This document shows, in pieces, positions 44,801 to 52,659 of a DNA stretch of 64,000 bases. The notes below the pieces were generated by a model. The model saw only the letters and a program-made list of their open reading frames with translations, made no database searches and had not been told where the DNA came from. The stretch comes from Chitinophaga sp. SYP-B3965 (GTDB lineage: Bacteria; Bacteroidota; Bacteroidia; Chitinophagales; Chitinophagaceae), in contig NZ_WJFD01000004.1 in assembly GCF_009647655.1 (NCBI RefSeq), forward strand, positions 496,001-560,000. The letters run 5' to 3'. Positions within the stretch are counted from its first letter, which is position 1, and every line of letters starts with the position of its first letter. A program made the translations under genes and the position numbers.

Positions 44801-45219
44801 TGAACATCCTGTTCCAGGGATCAATGGGAGGCAGCAACTGGCTTACCGGCAGTTCCGCCTGGGCATTTTCCGGCAACAGTTCTGTGCTGGCAGATTATCT
44901 CGACAATCACTGGACGCCGGATAACCTCAATGCTAAATATCCCCGTATCACGGCTGGTAACAACGTGAACAATAACCAGAACTCTACTTTCTGGCTGCGC
45001 TCATCAGACTACCTGCGGTTAAAGAACGTGGAGATCGGATTTACTATTCCGTCATCTACACTGGCCAGGATACATATCAGGGAGGCACGCATATTTGCGA
45101 ATGGCACCAACCTTATTACCTGGGATAAATTCAAGATCTATGATCCGGAGATCCCTGATGGTTTTGGCGATTACCCGCAACAGAAAGTATTTAACCTTGG
45201 CCTCAACATCACTTTATAA
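41836..45219 (+). CDS. SusC-type TonB-dependent transporter with STN signalling domain (PUL 2)
   Basis: An 1127-residue outer-membrane transporter. After an extended signal peptide (to about residue 42, FAGTTYSQ) comes an STN domain (about 48-112, VTVQLRNIPLAQALDEVA ... YSIVDDMVVVTRG), a carboxypeptidase-D-like domain (about 138-210), the plug (KEVVVVGYGTQKKTNVTGSL, then SPLVLVDGIENGID), and the barrel ending FNLGLNITL. The STN domain is what distinguishes it from the SusC of PUL 1; it touches FecR to control the ECF sigma factor encoded just upstream. The partner SusD gene follows after 20 bases. Confidence 0.95.
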   Translation: MKRSLYKNRVINYCLKIMKYSIIAGCIVFCFCSLAFAGTTYSQNVLNRTVTVQLRNIPLAQALDEVAAQAGIKIAYPDKLVAQSVISREALKQARLSDVLDKLLAPFNLSYSIVDDMVVVTRGDKDIVKTTTVAVAAHVVRGIVTDVSGVGLQGVSISVKGIPGNGVITDQNGSFSISVPDKAVLVLNFIGFEKQEVAVDNKAYITIKMEEDVAYMKEVVVVGYGTQKKTNVTGSLTSIHTAELMRTPTASLTNSLAGRLPGLITVQGSGEPGADGAYLYIRGYGSYNGQSPLVLVDGIENGIDRIDPNEVESITVLKDAAATAVYGMKGANGVLLVTTKRGKVGKPTVSLTSQVSLQQATRIPEYLDSYDGLSLFREGLINDGLNANLYTDEYLNKFRDRSNPTYQYIYPNVDWQKELLKPSSLMNQTNLNVSGGSQSTRYFVSMSYLNQDGLYKYEDLNNYNIQATLNKYNFRSNVDVDITKDLTMELNLSDVVRDRNYPNESTSSFWNELRVTPSWLYPLMNPDGSVPGQRNVPTSPYGRLTQFGYKRLFENNMSAIVGFNLKLNFITEGLSARARFAFDAQNYRDITRKRNYSTYKFSIDENETDLSKGNYEEISTGDGQLEFSVGANSSRKSTFEGYLNYNRTFKNKHAVTGMLRYNQSQSFTNATSDGVAALPYKQLGLVGRLNYAYASRYVLEFDAGYNGSENFKSGRRMGFFPAMSMAWLASNEAFMKNIRVINLLKLRGSIGTVGVDNSGLRFPYISTWTTGGGSGYQFGQESDGNSYKSSQENVVGNEFLTWERARKTNAGLDLSLFNNSLTFTGDVFQEHRTQILTSAKTIPDVLGIGALPKINAGIVDNKGFEVELAWRKQIKDHHIFVRGSYSYSKNEIKYAAEPDYKLKYQGLKGTQIYEANGLMALGLFRDQADIDNSPSQAGYGIIRPGDIKYLDRNDDGVINSQDIGYIGSMLRPSSILGFSLGYNWKMIDVNILFQGSMGGSNWLTGSSAWAFSGNSSVLADYLDNHWTPDNLNAKYPRITAGNNVNNNQNSTFWLRSSDYLRLKNVEIGFTIPSSTLARIHIREARIFANGTNLITWDKFKIYDPEIPDGFGDYPQQKVFNLGLNITL

Positions 45220-45239
45220 TCACACAAGCCAACAACATC

Positions 45240-47096
45240 ATGAAAAAGATATACCTGTTTATATTATCCTGCCTGTTGCTGTGCAGTATTTCCTGCAACA
45301 AGTACCTGGATGTGGTGCCGGATGAGTACATAACGGATAAAGATGTGTTCGAGAACATCAACCTTGCAGAGCAAGCGCTGGCAAGGCTTTACAATGCGCT
45401 GCCCAATGATGCGATACAGGAAGCAACTTCTTATACAGATGAATCTTACCATCACTGGTTTGATAATGAAAATGGTATAAACGCCTATAAATACAATCTC
45501 GGCACCTGGAGCACTACAGATAATCCCTTTGGAAACTGGGCAGGCCGTTACCAGGACATCCGCCGCGCCAATGTTTTCATTGAACGTATTGAGAGCGTAC
45601 CTATTCCGCTGAACAGAGCGGCTTATTACGAGATCTGGAAGCCGCGTTATAAAGCGGAAGCCCGCTTCATCAGAGCTTTGTTCTATTTCGAACAATTCCG
45701 CCGGTTTGGAGCTGTACCGTTGCTGACAGGTGCGGCAGATATCGATCTGAACGACCTGGCATCGAATAATATAGAGCGCAATTCCACGGATGAGATCATC
45801 GACTTTATTGTGGCTGAATGTGATGCCATTGCGAAAGACCTGCCTGAAACGCAGGAGGGTCCGCAATTAGGCCGTGTTACCAAAGGAGCTGCGCTGGCTT
45901 TAAAAGCACGTACCCTGGTATATGCTGCCAGTCCGCTTTTCAATGGTAATGCCATGTATGCGAACGTTGTGAATAAAGATGGAAAGCATCTTTTCAATAC
46001 TGCGTTTGATAAAGAAAAATGGAAGAAAGCTGCTGACGCTGCCATGGACGTGATCAATATGCCCATCTACAAGCTGTATGCTCCTTTCCCCGACAATCCG
46101 ATACAGAACTATGCCGCACAATTCTATGTAAGGGATTATACAGAGTCCATTTTTATGCGTATCACACCCAACGGTACTTCAGTAGATGCTGCATTCCTGC
46201 CAAATGGCCCTCCCTTCAAAGGTAAAGGCAGGTATACTCCGCTGCAGGAATTCGTTGACGCTTATGAAATGGCGAATGGTTATCCTATTAACGAACCCGG
46301 TTCCGGTTATACTGCTGCAGGTACTTATAATGGCCCGTTATGGGATGGCCTGAAGTTGCAGAACGTGACCAACATTTCCAATATGTACAAGAACCGCGAT
46401 CCGCGTTTCTATGCAACTATCTTTTTTCAGAACGATGTATGGCGTTTTGATGTGACCAAACGGGGTATGAAATTCGCCTACTTCGGTAGTGGTAATGGCA
46501 AGACGGATGGATGGGCCAATGGAAAGGGCGGTACTAACCCTATGGGTTACAACGTACGGAAGTATTGTACACCGGATTATGATGCGAACACTGGTACGGG
46601 TACCGGGAAACGTAACTACCAGATCTACCGCCTGGCTGAAATGTACCTGATCTATGCAGAAGCAATGAATGAATACCAGGATGCACCAGATAACCGTGTG
46701 TTCGAATATATCAACAAAGTACGGGCCCGTGTGAAAATGCCGGCACTGCCAATTCTTGCGGCAGACAATTCAAAAGAAGGCATGCGCAAACGCATCCAGA
46801 ATGAAAACCGTATAGAGTTTGCATATGAGAATCATCGCTTCTGGGATGTTCGCCGCTGGATGATCGCAAAAACAGTGGACAATGGTGAGATGCATGTATT
46901 AAATGCCAAACCTTCCACAGAAGAATTGCTGGCCACCGGTATTACGGATGTGAACAGCGAAGCTGCAGGCCTGGCAGTATTTTACAAACAAGTGGTGATA
47001 CAGAACCGTGTATTCCTGGACAAACATTATCTGATGCCCATTCCGCAATCCGAGATCGATAAAGATCCATACCTGGTGCAGAATTACGGGTGGTAA
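45240..47096 (+). CDS. SusD-type glycan-binding lipoprotein (PUL 2)
   Basis: A 618-residue lipoprotein, longer than the PUL 1 partner. The lipobox ends CSISC near residue 19, followed by NKYLDVVPDEYITD, the usual SusD start. TPR-like helices include ARFIRALFYFEQFRRFGAVPLL and YRLAEMYLIYAEAMNEY, and the C-terminus has ENRIEFAYENHRFWDVRRW. It forms the lid of the adjacent SusC. The extra length lies mainly in the ligand-facing middle part. The oxidoreductase gene follows within 11 bases, so both share a message. Confidence 0.95.
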   Translation: MKKIYLFILSCLLLCSISCNKYLDVVPDEYITDKDVFENINLAEQALARLYNALPNDAIQEATSYTDESYHHWFDNENGINAYKYNLGTWSTTDNPFGNWAGRYQDIRRANVFIERIESVPIPLNRAAYYEIWKPRYKAEARFIRALFYFEQFRRFGAVPLLTGAADIDLNDLASNNIERNSTDEIIDFIVAECDAIAKDLPETQEGPQLGRVTKGAALALKARTLVYAASPLFNGNAMYANVVNKDGKHLFNTAFDKEKWKKAADAAMDVINMPIYKLYAPFPDNPIQNYAAQFYVRDYTESIFMRITPNGTSVDAAFLPNGPPFKGKGRYTPLQEFVDAYEMANGYPINEPGSGYTAAGTYNGPLWDGLKLQNVTNISNMYKNRDPRFYATIFFQNDVWRFDVTKRGMKFAYFGSGNGKTDGWANGKGGTNPMGYNVRKYCTPDYDANTGTGTGKRNYQIYRLAEMYLIYAEAMNEYQDAPDNRVFEYINKVRARVKMPALPILAADNSKEGMRKRIQNENRIEFAYENHRFWDVRRWMIAKTVDNGEMHVLNAKPSTEELLATGITDVNSEAAGLAVFYKQVVIQNRVFLDKHYLMPIPQSEIDKDPYLVQNYGW

Positions 47097-47107
47097 AAAA
47101 TTTAAAG

Positions 47108-48553
47108 ATGGAGAAAATGAACAATAAGAAGAGCAGACGGGATTTCCTGAAAAGCGGAGCGCTGGCAGCAGCAGGATTTATGATCGTTCCGCGTCATGTA
47201 CTGGGCAGAGGATTTACCGCACCCAGTGATAAACTGATGATCGCCAGTGTTGGCGTGGGTGGTAAAGGAGCTTCAGACATTGGCGGATTTATGAAAAGCG
47301 GTAAAGCGGAAATAGCTTACCTGTGTGATGTGGATGATCGCCGCGCTGCTGGCACTGTAAAGAAATTTCCGAAGGCAAAATATTTCAGGGATTGGAGGGA
47401 AATGTTTGAGAAAGAACATAAGAACATCGATGCTGTATCTGTATCCACACCTGACCATAACCATGCCATCATTACTTATCATGCTATGCAGCTGGGCAAA
47501 CATGTGTACGTGCAAAAGCCCCTCACACATGATATCTACGAAGCCCGTATGCTTACTGAAGCTGCGAAGAAGTATAAAGTAGTAACGCAGATGGGAAACC
47601 AGGGTGCCTCTAATGACGGCACCCGCCAACTCGCAGAGTGGTATGATGCTGGTCTTATCGGTGATGTGCACACCGTTTATGCCTGGACCAATCGTCCCGT
47701 TTGGCCGCAAGGTATTCAATGGCCTGCCACACGTGCAGACGTTCCCAAAGAACTGGATTGGGACCTCTGGCTGGGTACTGCGCCCTACAAAGATTATATC
47801 GATAAACTGGTGCCGTTCAATTGGCGCGGATGGTGGGATTATGGTACCGGTGCGCTCGGCGATATGGGATGCCACCTGGTAGAAGCGCCGTTCCGTGTGC
47901 TGGGACTTCAATATGCAAAAGATGTACAAGCCAGTATCGGCAGTGTATATGTGGATCAATTCAAACAGGGAGATTTCCCTGAAAGTTGTCCGCCTTCCAG
48001 CCATATTACACTCACCTTCCCGAAAACATCCAAAACGAAGGGTGACATCACTTTGCATTGGATGGACGGTGGTATTCAGCCGGATCGTCCTGTTGAACTG
48101 GAGCCCAATGAACCATTTGGTGATGGCGGCAATGGTACGCTCTTCATTGGTACCAAAGGTAAAATGATGGCCAATACTTATTCCCGTAATCCACTGCTGC
48201 TTCCTACATCCCGCACTAAAGAAATAAACGTGCCGCAGAAATATGCCCGCATACCTGGTCAGGATAGCGGACATTACATTCAATGGGTGGAGGCCTCACT
48301 GGCTGGTTATGGCAAGATGGAACTCAGTTCTCCGTTTGAAGTGGCAGGCCCGCTCACAGAAGCTTTGCTGATGGCCAACCTGGCTGTTCGCGGTCACGAG
48401 TTGAGGGTACCGCGGAATGATGGTAAGTTCAGTTATCCTGGCCGCAGCATCAAGCTGATGTGGGATAACAACAACATGAAAGTGACCAATTTCGACGAAG
48501 TGAATCAATTCGTAAAACGTGAATACCGCCAGGGCTGGAATTTAAAAGCATAA
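47108..48553 (+). CDS. Gfo/Idh/MocA-family oxidoreductase, Tat-exported
   Basis: Start set at ATG 47108 (481 residues); ATG 47117 is nearly as good. A Tat signal (SRRDFLKSGALAAAG) marks export with bound cofactor. The NAD(P)-binding fold is shown by IASVGVGGKGASD and LCDVDD, and the family core by VSVSTPDHNHA and QKPLTHDIYEA, where the usual EKP is QKP. WWDYGTGALGDMGCH is typical of large exported members. Such enzymes oxidise or reduce sugars at C3 or C6 and, with DUF1080 proteins, take part in cleavage of glycosides through 3-keto intermediates. The DUF1080 gene follows three bases after its stop. Confidence 0.88.
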   Translation: MEKMNNKKSRRDFLKSGALAAAGFMIVPRHVLGRGFTAPSDKLMIASVGVGGKGASDIGGFMKSGKAEIAYLCDVDDRRAAGTVKKFPKAKYFRDWREMFEKEHKNIDAVSVSTPDHNHAIITYHAMQLGKHVYVQKPLTHDIYEARMLTEAAKKYKVVTQMGNQGASNDGTRQLAEWYDAGLIGDVHTVYAWTNRPVWPQGIQWPATRADVPKELDWDLWLGTAPYKDYIDKLVPFNWRGWWDYGTGALGDMGCHLVEAPFRVLGLQYAKDVQASIGSVYVDQFKQGDFPESCPPSSHITLTFPKTSKTKGDITLHWMDGGIQPDRPVELEPNEPFGDGGNGTLFIGTKGKMMANTYSRNPLLLPTSRTKEINVPQKYARIPGQDSGHYIQWVEASLAGYGKMELSSPFEVAGPLTEALLMANLAVRGHELRVPRNDGKFSYPGRSIKLMWDNNNMKVTNFDEVNQFVKREYRQGWNLKA

Positions 48554-48556
48554 GAG

Positions 48557-49318
48557 ATGAGATATATTTTAGCGATACTACTGGTTGGTAGCACAACGTC
48601 CGTACTGGCGCAGGAGAAACCAGAAGATACAGAAGTATGGTCTCCTGCTCCAAAAAAGGTAACACCTGCAAAGGTTCAATACGAAGCTGCGCCCTCTGAT
48701 GCCGTTGTGTTATTCAATGGTAAGGATGAGCAGGAATGGGTGCTCACGTCAGACCGTAACAAACCTGCTACCTGGGATGTGAAAGACAGCCTGCTTAGGG
48801 TGAACAAATCTGCAGGTAACATAGAAACAAAACGCCTGTTCACCAATTACCAGTTGCATATTGAATGGCGCATTCCGGATAATATTTCCGGCAGCGGACA
48901 GGAGAGAGGTAACAGCGGAGTGTTCCTGGCATCACTGGGTAAAAGGAATGCCGGTTATGAATTGCAGATACTCGATTCCTATGGCAATGATACCTATATC
49001 AATGGTATGGCAGGTGCTATTTACAAGGAGTTTGTACCGCTGGTGAATGCTGCACTGAAGCCAGGAGAATGGCAGGTGTATGATGTGGTATGGATGGCCC
49101 CTGTGTTCAATGCAGACGGCTCTCTGCAGTCCCCTGCGAAGGCTACGGTATTCTTTAATGGTGTGTTAGTGCAAAACAATGTGGCACTCACGGGCCCAAC
49201 TATGCACACCGGAAAACCTTCCTACAAAGTGCATGGCGCGGCGCCCATAAAGTTGCAATCACACGGTGATAAAAGTGAACCGATCAGTTTTCGTAATATC
49301 TGGGTGAGAGAATTGTAG
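48557..49318 (+). CDS. DUF1080 protein, 3-keto-disaccharide/glycoside hydrolase type
   Basis: A 253-residue exported protein (signal peptide about 1-18, TSVLAQ). The concanavalin-like DUF1080 fold is visible in VVLFNGKDEQEWV, FTNYQLHIEWRIP, GNSGVFLAS, YELQILDSYGN, the PGEWQVYDVVW strand and IKLQSHGDKSEPISFRNIWVREL. Some members hydrolyse or eliminate 3-keto-glycosides produced by Gfo/Idh/MocA partners. The immediate upstream gene is such a partner, three bases away. Precise chemistry for this protein is inferred. Confidence 0.85.
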   Translation: MRYILAILLVGSTTSVLAQEKPEDTEVWSPAPKKVTPAKVQYEAAPSDAVVLFNGKDEQEWVLTSDRNKPATWDVKDSLLRVNKSAGNIETKRLFTNYQLHIEWRIPDNISGSGQERGNSGVFLASLGKRNAGYELQILDSYGNDTYINGMAGAIYKEFVPLVNAALKPGEWQVYDVVWMAPVFNADGSLQSPAKATVFFNGVLVQNNVALTGPTMHTGKPSYKVHGAAPIKLQSHGDKSEPISFRNIWVREL

Positions 49319-49330
49319 ATGATATTCATG

Positions 49331-49370
49331 CAACTAAGCCGTTTCTTCGGGGAACGGCTTAGTTGTTCTT
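49331..49370 (+). terminator. strong intrinsic terminator at the end of PUL 2
   Basis: Perfect 13-bp stem CAACTAAGCCGTT (49331-49343) with its complement (49353-49365), loop TCTTCGGGG, then TTCTTT. The right arm includes the stop codon of the convergent AraC gene. Confidence 0.88.
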
Positions 49371-50228
49371 TATGGCAGCAGGTGTTTTTCCAAATCTTGT
49401 TTTAAACGCACGGCTGAAATGAGACGGGCTTTGAAAGCCACTTTCAAAAGCAGCTTCACTAACTGTTTTATCCTTATTAGTTAATAAGTGCAATGCATGG
49501 TGCAATCTTTTTTCAAGTAACCATTTGCCAGGCGTACTCAGGAAAAGCTTTTCAAAATCTCTTTTAAAAGCGGAGAGGCTTCGGTTACTTAATTCAGCAA
49601 ATACATCCAGCTTCAGGTTAAAGCAGAAGTTATCCTCCATTACCCGTTTTAATAATATTGTTTGTGGTTGGTGTAATAAAGTAGAGAAATAAGATAATAA
49701 GTCTTTGTTGCCAGGGTTATCTGCGATGTTCAACACCAATTCTTTGAATTTAAGTTCCAGCAGCGATGGTTCCGGATCTTTTGTTTCTGCAAAATAAGAG
49801 GACATGGAAAGAAAGAACCCCTTCAGTGTATCGTTAGACTCAAGCAGCATCACAGGTTCAAAATGCTGCTCATATCTTTCCAAAGGTTTTGATCTTGTAT
49901 GCAGGGTGTCGCTGATAAAATCATCGGGTATAAAGAACAATATCACACAGAATCCGGTGTCCATTAACTGCTCTAAAATGAATCCTCCTTTTCGTACAAA
50001 TACACAGCTGTCTTTTTGGATATCGTAAGGTCCTTTTGCTGTATGCCAGATCTTCTGGCCATCAATCACGTAGAACAGGTAATTGTATTGCGTCCACAAT
50101 TCCGCAAACCGGGCTTGCGTCAAACGGGCTTCCATGGGGCAATTAAATGCTGTGATGAGCGATTTGCCGCAATTGAACTGCCTGTAGTATTGGGGATTCT
50201 GCAGTACCCGTTCAAAGAAATTGACCAT
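49359..50228 (-). CDS. AraC family transcriptional regulator
   Basis: A 289-residue regulator. The N-terminal half is a ligand or dimer domain of the ExsA/cupin-like type (FNCGKSLITAFNCPMEARLT, then CVFVRKGGFILEQL). The C-terminal AraC domain is intact: LDVFAELSNRSLSAFKRDFEKLF, PGKWLLEKRLHHALHLL, EAAFESGFQSPSHFSRAFKTRFG. It faces away from the methyltransferase gene across a 213-base region carrying direct repeats, and may control that gene or itself. It converges on PUL 2 but need not regulate it. Confidence 0.87.
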   Translation of the reverse strand: MVNFFERVLQNPQYYRQFNCGKSLITAFNCPMEARLTQARFAELWTQYNYLFYVIDGQKIWHTAKGPYDIQKDSCVFVRKGGFILEQLMDTGFCVILFFIPDDFISDTLHTRSKPLERYEQHFEPVMLLESNDTLKGFFLSMSSYFAETKDPEPSLLELKFKELVLNIADNPGNKDLLSYFSTLLHQPQTILLKRVMEDNFCFNLKLDVFAELSNRSLSAFKRDFEKLFLSTPGKWLLEKRLHHALHLLTNKDKTVSEAAFESGFQSPSHFSRAFKTRFGKTPAAIKNN

Positions 50229-50275
50229 ATCCCTAATTTATGAAATTTCTGAACTTTTAAGTCAGATAATTGAAC

Positions 50276-50314
50276 TTGACCGTCATAGGGGAAATTGTTA
50301 TTTTTGCCGTCATA
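50276..50314 (+). promoter_or_regulatory. promoter and direct repeat before the methyltransferase gene
   Basis: TTG (50276-50278), 20 bases, then TATTTTTG (50299-50306) matches the Bacteroidota -33/-7 pattern. The 8-mer CCGTCATA occurs at 50280-50287 and again at 50307-50314, overlapping the promoter 27 bases apart, a plausible site for the divergent AraC protein. Confidence 0.55.
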
Positions 50315-50441
50315 ATAATAACCTCAAAATGCGCGCTTTATATCCCAACAATAAAGCAGCGCTTCTCAGGTTACCCCCAATTGTAGTCTAAATGAGCACC
50401 GGTATTGGTGATCAGTATTTTTCATGTAAAAATTAATCGTA

Positions 50442-51257
50442 ATGAATCCAAACAAAGTGTTATGGGAAAAGGGCGACTTTACTAAACTTGCCGAAAGTAT
50501 GCGTGAAAGCGGGACTGAACTAGTGTCCCAATTAGGAATTACCAAAGGTCTTAAAGTGCTGGACCTTGGCTGTGGCGATGGGACTACGGCTATTCCTGAA
50601 GCGAAATTAGGAGCCGATGTTTTAGGTGTTGACATTGCCAGCAATCTCGTGGAAGCTGGAAAGAAACGGGCAGTGGCTGAAAACCTTTCCAATTTGGAAT
50701 TCCAGGAAGGCGATGCAACCGATCTGCATGAACTCAAAGATGAGAGTTTTGACCTGGTTGTAAGCATCTTTGGTGCCATGTTCGCACCAAAGCCAATGGA
50801 TGTGGCCAAAGAAATGGTGCGTGTTACCCGTCCGGGGGGAAAGATCGTTATGGGGAACTGGATACCAGGAGATCCCACATTGGTAGCGCAAATATTAAAG
50901 ATCAGTTCTGCTTATACACCACCACCGCCAGAGGGTTTCATTAGCCCTATGCTGTGGGGAGTAGAAAGTAATGTAATAGAACGTTTCGGTAATGCGGGTG
51001 TGGCAAAAGAAGATATCTCCTTCGTTAAGGATACTTTTACCTTTGGCCTCGCTTGTACACCCGCTGAATTCGTGGAGCGGTTTAAGAATTATTATGGTCC
51101 TACCATGAATGCGTTTGAAGCAGCTGAAAAGAATGGTAAGGCAGCGGAGTTGCAGCAGGAATTGGAAGGCTTGTTTAACAGTCAGAACAACAGTGGAGAT
51201 AGTGCTACTACATCTATCCCGGCCACCTTCTTAAAGGTGACAGTTACGCGGCGGTAG
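50442..51257 (+). CDS. class I SAM-dependent methyltransferase
   Basis: A 271-residue cytoplasmic enzyme with the Rossmann-like methyltransferase core: motif I VLDLGCGDGTTAIPEAKLGA (about 39-58), the acidic end of strand 2 in GVDIASNLVE, FQEGDATDLH, FDLVVSIFGAMF and the post-core RVTRPGGKIVMGNW. It resembles UbiE/MenG and small-molecule methyltransferases; the acceptor cannot be read. A promoter candidate with AraC-like repeats lies upstream and a strong terminator follows. Confidence 0.87.
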   Translation: MNPNKVLWEKGDFTKLAESMRESGTELVSQLGITKGLKVLDLGCGDGTTAIPEAKLGADVLGVDIASNLVEAGKKRAVAENLSNLEFQEGDATDLHELKDESFDLVVSIFGAMFAPKPMDVAKEMVRVTRPGGKIVMGNWIPGDPTLVAQILKISSAYTPPPPEGFISPMLWGVESNVIERFGNAGVAKEDISFVKDTFTFGLACTPAEFVERFKNYYGPTMNAFEAAEKNGKAAELQQELEGLFNSQNNSGDSATTSIPATFLKVTVTRR

Positions 51258-51272
51258 TACGAAATACCATAT

Positions 51273-51305
51273 AAAAAGCCCCGGTTTGATGACCGGGGCT
51301 TTTTT
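51273..51305 (+). terminator. intrinsic terminator after methyltransferase
   Basis: AAAAAGCCCCGG (51273-51284) pairs with CCGGGGCTTTTT (51293-51304) around TTTGATGA, and the T-run extends to 51305, 16 bases past the stop codon. Confidence 0.92.
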
Positions 51306-51461
51306 AATACTGGTCGCAAATAACCCCGTTAATTGTCGGATGCAGCCCCTGCCTGAATCAAATTTTCCTGTGACATTTGTAATATCAAGTGGAGCAGGAA
51401 CCACTACAAAAAACGGGCGTGACCGAAAAGCCAAACGAGTAGGAAACAAAAAAATGATTTT

Positions 51462-51908
51462 ATGTCAGGAACTGTTTCATTACACAGGATGCTTAAAACA
51501 TCTCCCGAAAAGGTATACCGCGCATTCACTGAAGCACCGGCGATTGCTTCATGGCTTCCCCCATATGGCTTTGTTTGTATCGTTCATGAAATGACTGTAA
51601 AACAAGGGGGTACTTTTAAAATGTCTTTTCAGAATTTTTCTACCGGCAATGGCCATTCGTTTGGCGGAAGTTATGTAGAGGTCAAACCGAATGAATTTCT
51701 GAAGTATACAGATAAATTTGATGACCCTAACTTACCGGGTGAGATGATCACTTCTGTTTGGCTCAGGAAAACTATTGCAGGCACAGAAATAAAGATCACA
51801 CAGGAAGGAATTCCAGATGCTATACCAGTAGAAATGTGTTATCTGGGCTGGCAGGACTCGCTGGAAAAGCTGGCGAAGCTGGTGGAGCCTGAAATACCTG
51901 ATGCCTGA
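51462..51908 (+). CDS. AHSA1/SRPBCC-family protein
   Basis: A 148-residue protein of the START/SRPBCC helix-grip fold, AHSA1 group: HRMLKTSPEKVYRAFTEAPAIASWLPP at the N-terminus (in two parts), GGTFKMSFQNFSTGNGHSFGG and YVEVKPNEFLKYT in the middle, and a long C-terminal helix MCYLGWQDSLEKLAKLVEP. Such proteins bind hydrophobic ligands or are stress-related; function is not defined for most bacterial members. The gene stands alone between two terminators. Confidence 0.85.
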   Translation: MSGTVSLHRMLKTSPEKVYRAFTEAPAIASWLPPYGFVCIVHEMTVKQGGTFKMSFQNFSTGNGHSFGGSYVEVKPNEFLKYTDKFDDPNLPGEMITSVWLRKTIAGTEIKITQEGIPDAIPVEMCYLGWQDSLEKLAKLVEPEIPDA

Positions 51909-51923
51909 TCAAATGATGTAAGT

Positions 51924-51961
51924 AAAAAAACGGGTTGCTCATATGAGCAACCCGTTTTTTT
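51924..51961. terminator. bidirectional terminator, perfect palindrome
   Basis: A 38-bp perfect palindrome: A7, CGGGTTGCTCAT and its complement, T7. It separates the AHSA1-like gene from the convergent membrane-protein gene and can terminate both. Confidence 0.95.
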
Positions 51962-51989
51962 GGGAGGATTCCCTCTGTACCACTAAATA

Positions 51990-52535
51990 TCAAATTGGTT
52001 CGTTAGATTTTCTTGCTTCAACACGATATGACCTGTTTAATATCGACCTCGTAATATTAATACCGGCCTGATATGCGGGGAAGGCAATAGAAGGTGCAAT
52101 ATTAGTCAGAAAGTCATACCTGAAGTAAACATATACTCCGAATGCAAGTGAAAATATCCATTTAAGTATGCTGTAAGGATTACCTGAACGACTTGAGCTT
52201 TGTACCAGATATCCAACGGGGTCGAGAACAATATAGACTGGCAGAATGCAGGTAAATGCGACACAAATAATAAACGGTAAAATCCATAACAGCTTATTAT
52301 TGCTCTTCAAACAGATGAGTATACCTTTAACAAAATAGACAAGTAAGTAAAGGATAAAGCTTACAAGAATAACAACAGCTAATCCTAATAAGCTGGTTAC
52401 CTCTTTTTTCATTATTGATGATACAATGATGAATGATGTAATAATAAGCGGGAAATAAATCAATGCCTTAAATAACCATTTTGCTACTTTCCATAAAAAA
52501 CCAGTTTGTCTGTCAAACATTTGTTGATCATCCAT
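51990..52535 (-). CDS. hypothetical four-helix membrane protein
   Basis: A 181-residue protein with four predicted membrane helices (about 24-41, 48-70, 83-104, 124-139), a short cytoplasmic start with FDRQTGFLWK and a basic C-terminal tail (RSILNRSYRVEARKS). No family was recognised. Base use (AT-rich, many ATA/TTA codons) differs slightly from the surrounding housekeeping genes. It is a lone gene, convergent with the AHSA1-like gene. Confidence 0.65.
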   Translation of the reverse strand: MDDQQMFDRQTGFLWKVAKWLFKALIYFPLIITSFIIVSSIMKKEVTSLLGLAVVILVSFILYLLVYFVKGILICLKSNNKLLWILPFIICVAFTCILPVYIVLDPVGYLVQSSSRSGNPYSILKWIFSLAFGVYVYFRYDFLTNIAPSIAFPAYQAGINITRSILNRSYRVEARKSNEPI

Positions 52536-52659
52536 AAAGTGTGGGTTTAATTTAAGAAATAGGGTTCGGGTTGACTGTTATCTAAGGTAAGAAAATTTGT
52601 AGAAATTATAATTGGGGAACCAGGCTTGATACAGCAGTAGTAGATTTAGTACCGCGTAT

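Noticed and set aside
47273..48283. 336-codon open frame on the minus strand opposite the Gfo/Idh/MocA gene
   Set aside because: It is fully antisense to a gene with clear family motifs; the translation has no recognisable domain, is rich in Cys/His/Arg typical of shadow frames, and has no promoter or neighbour logic.
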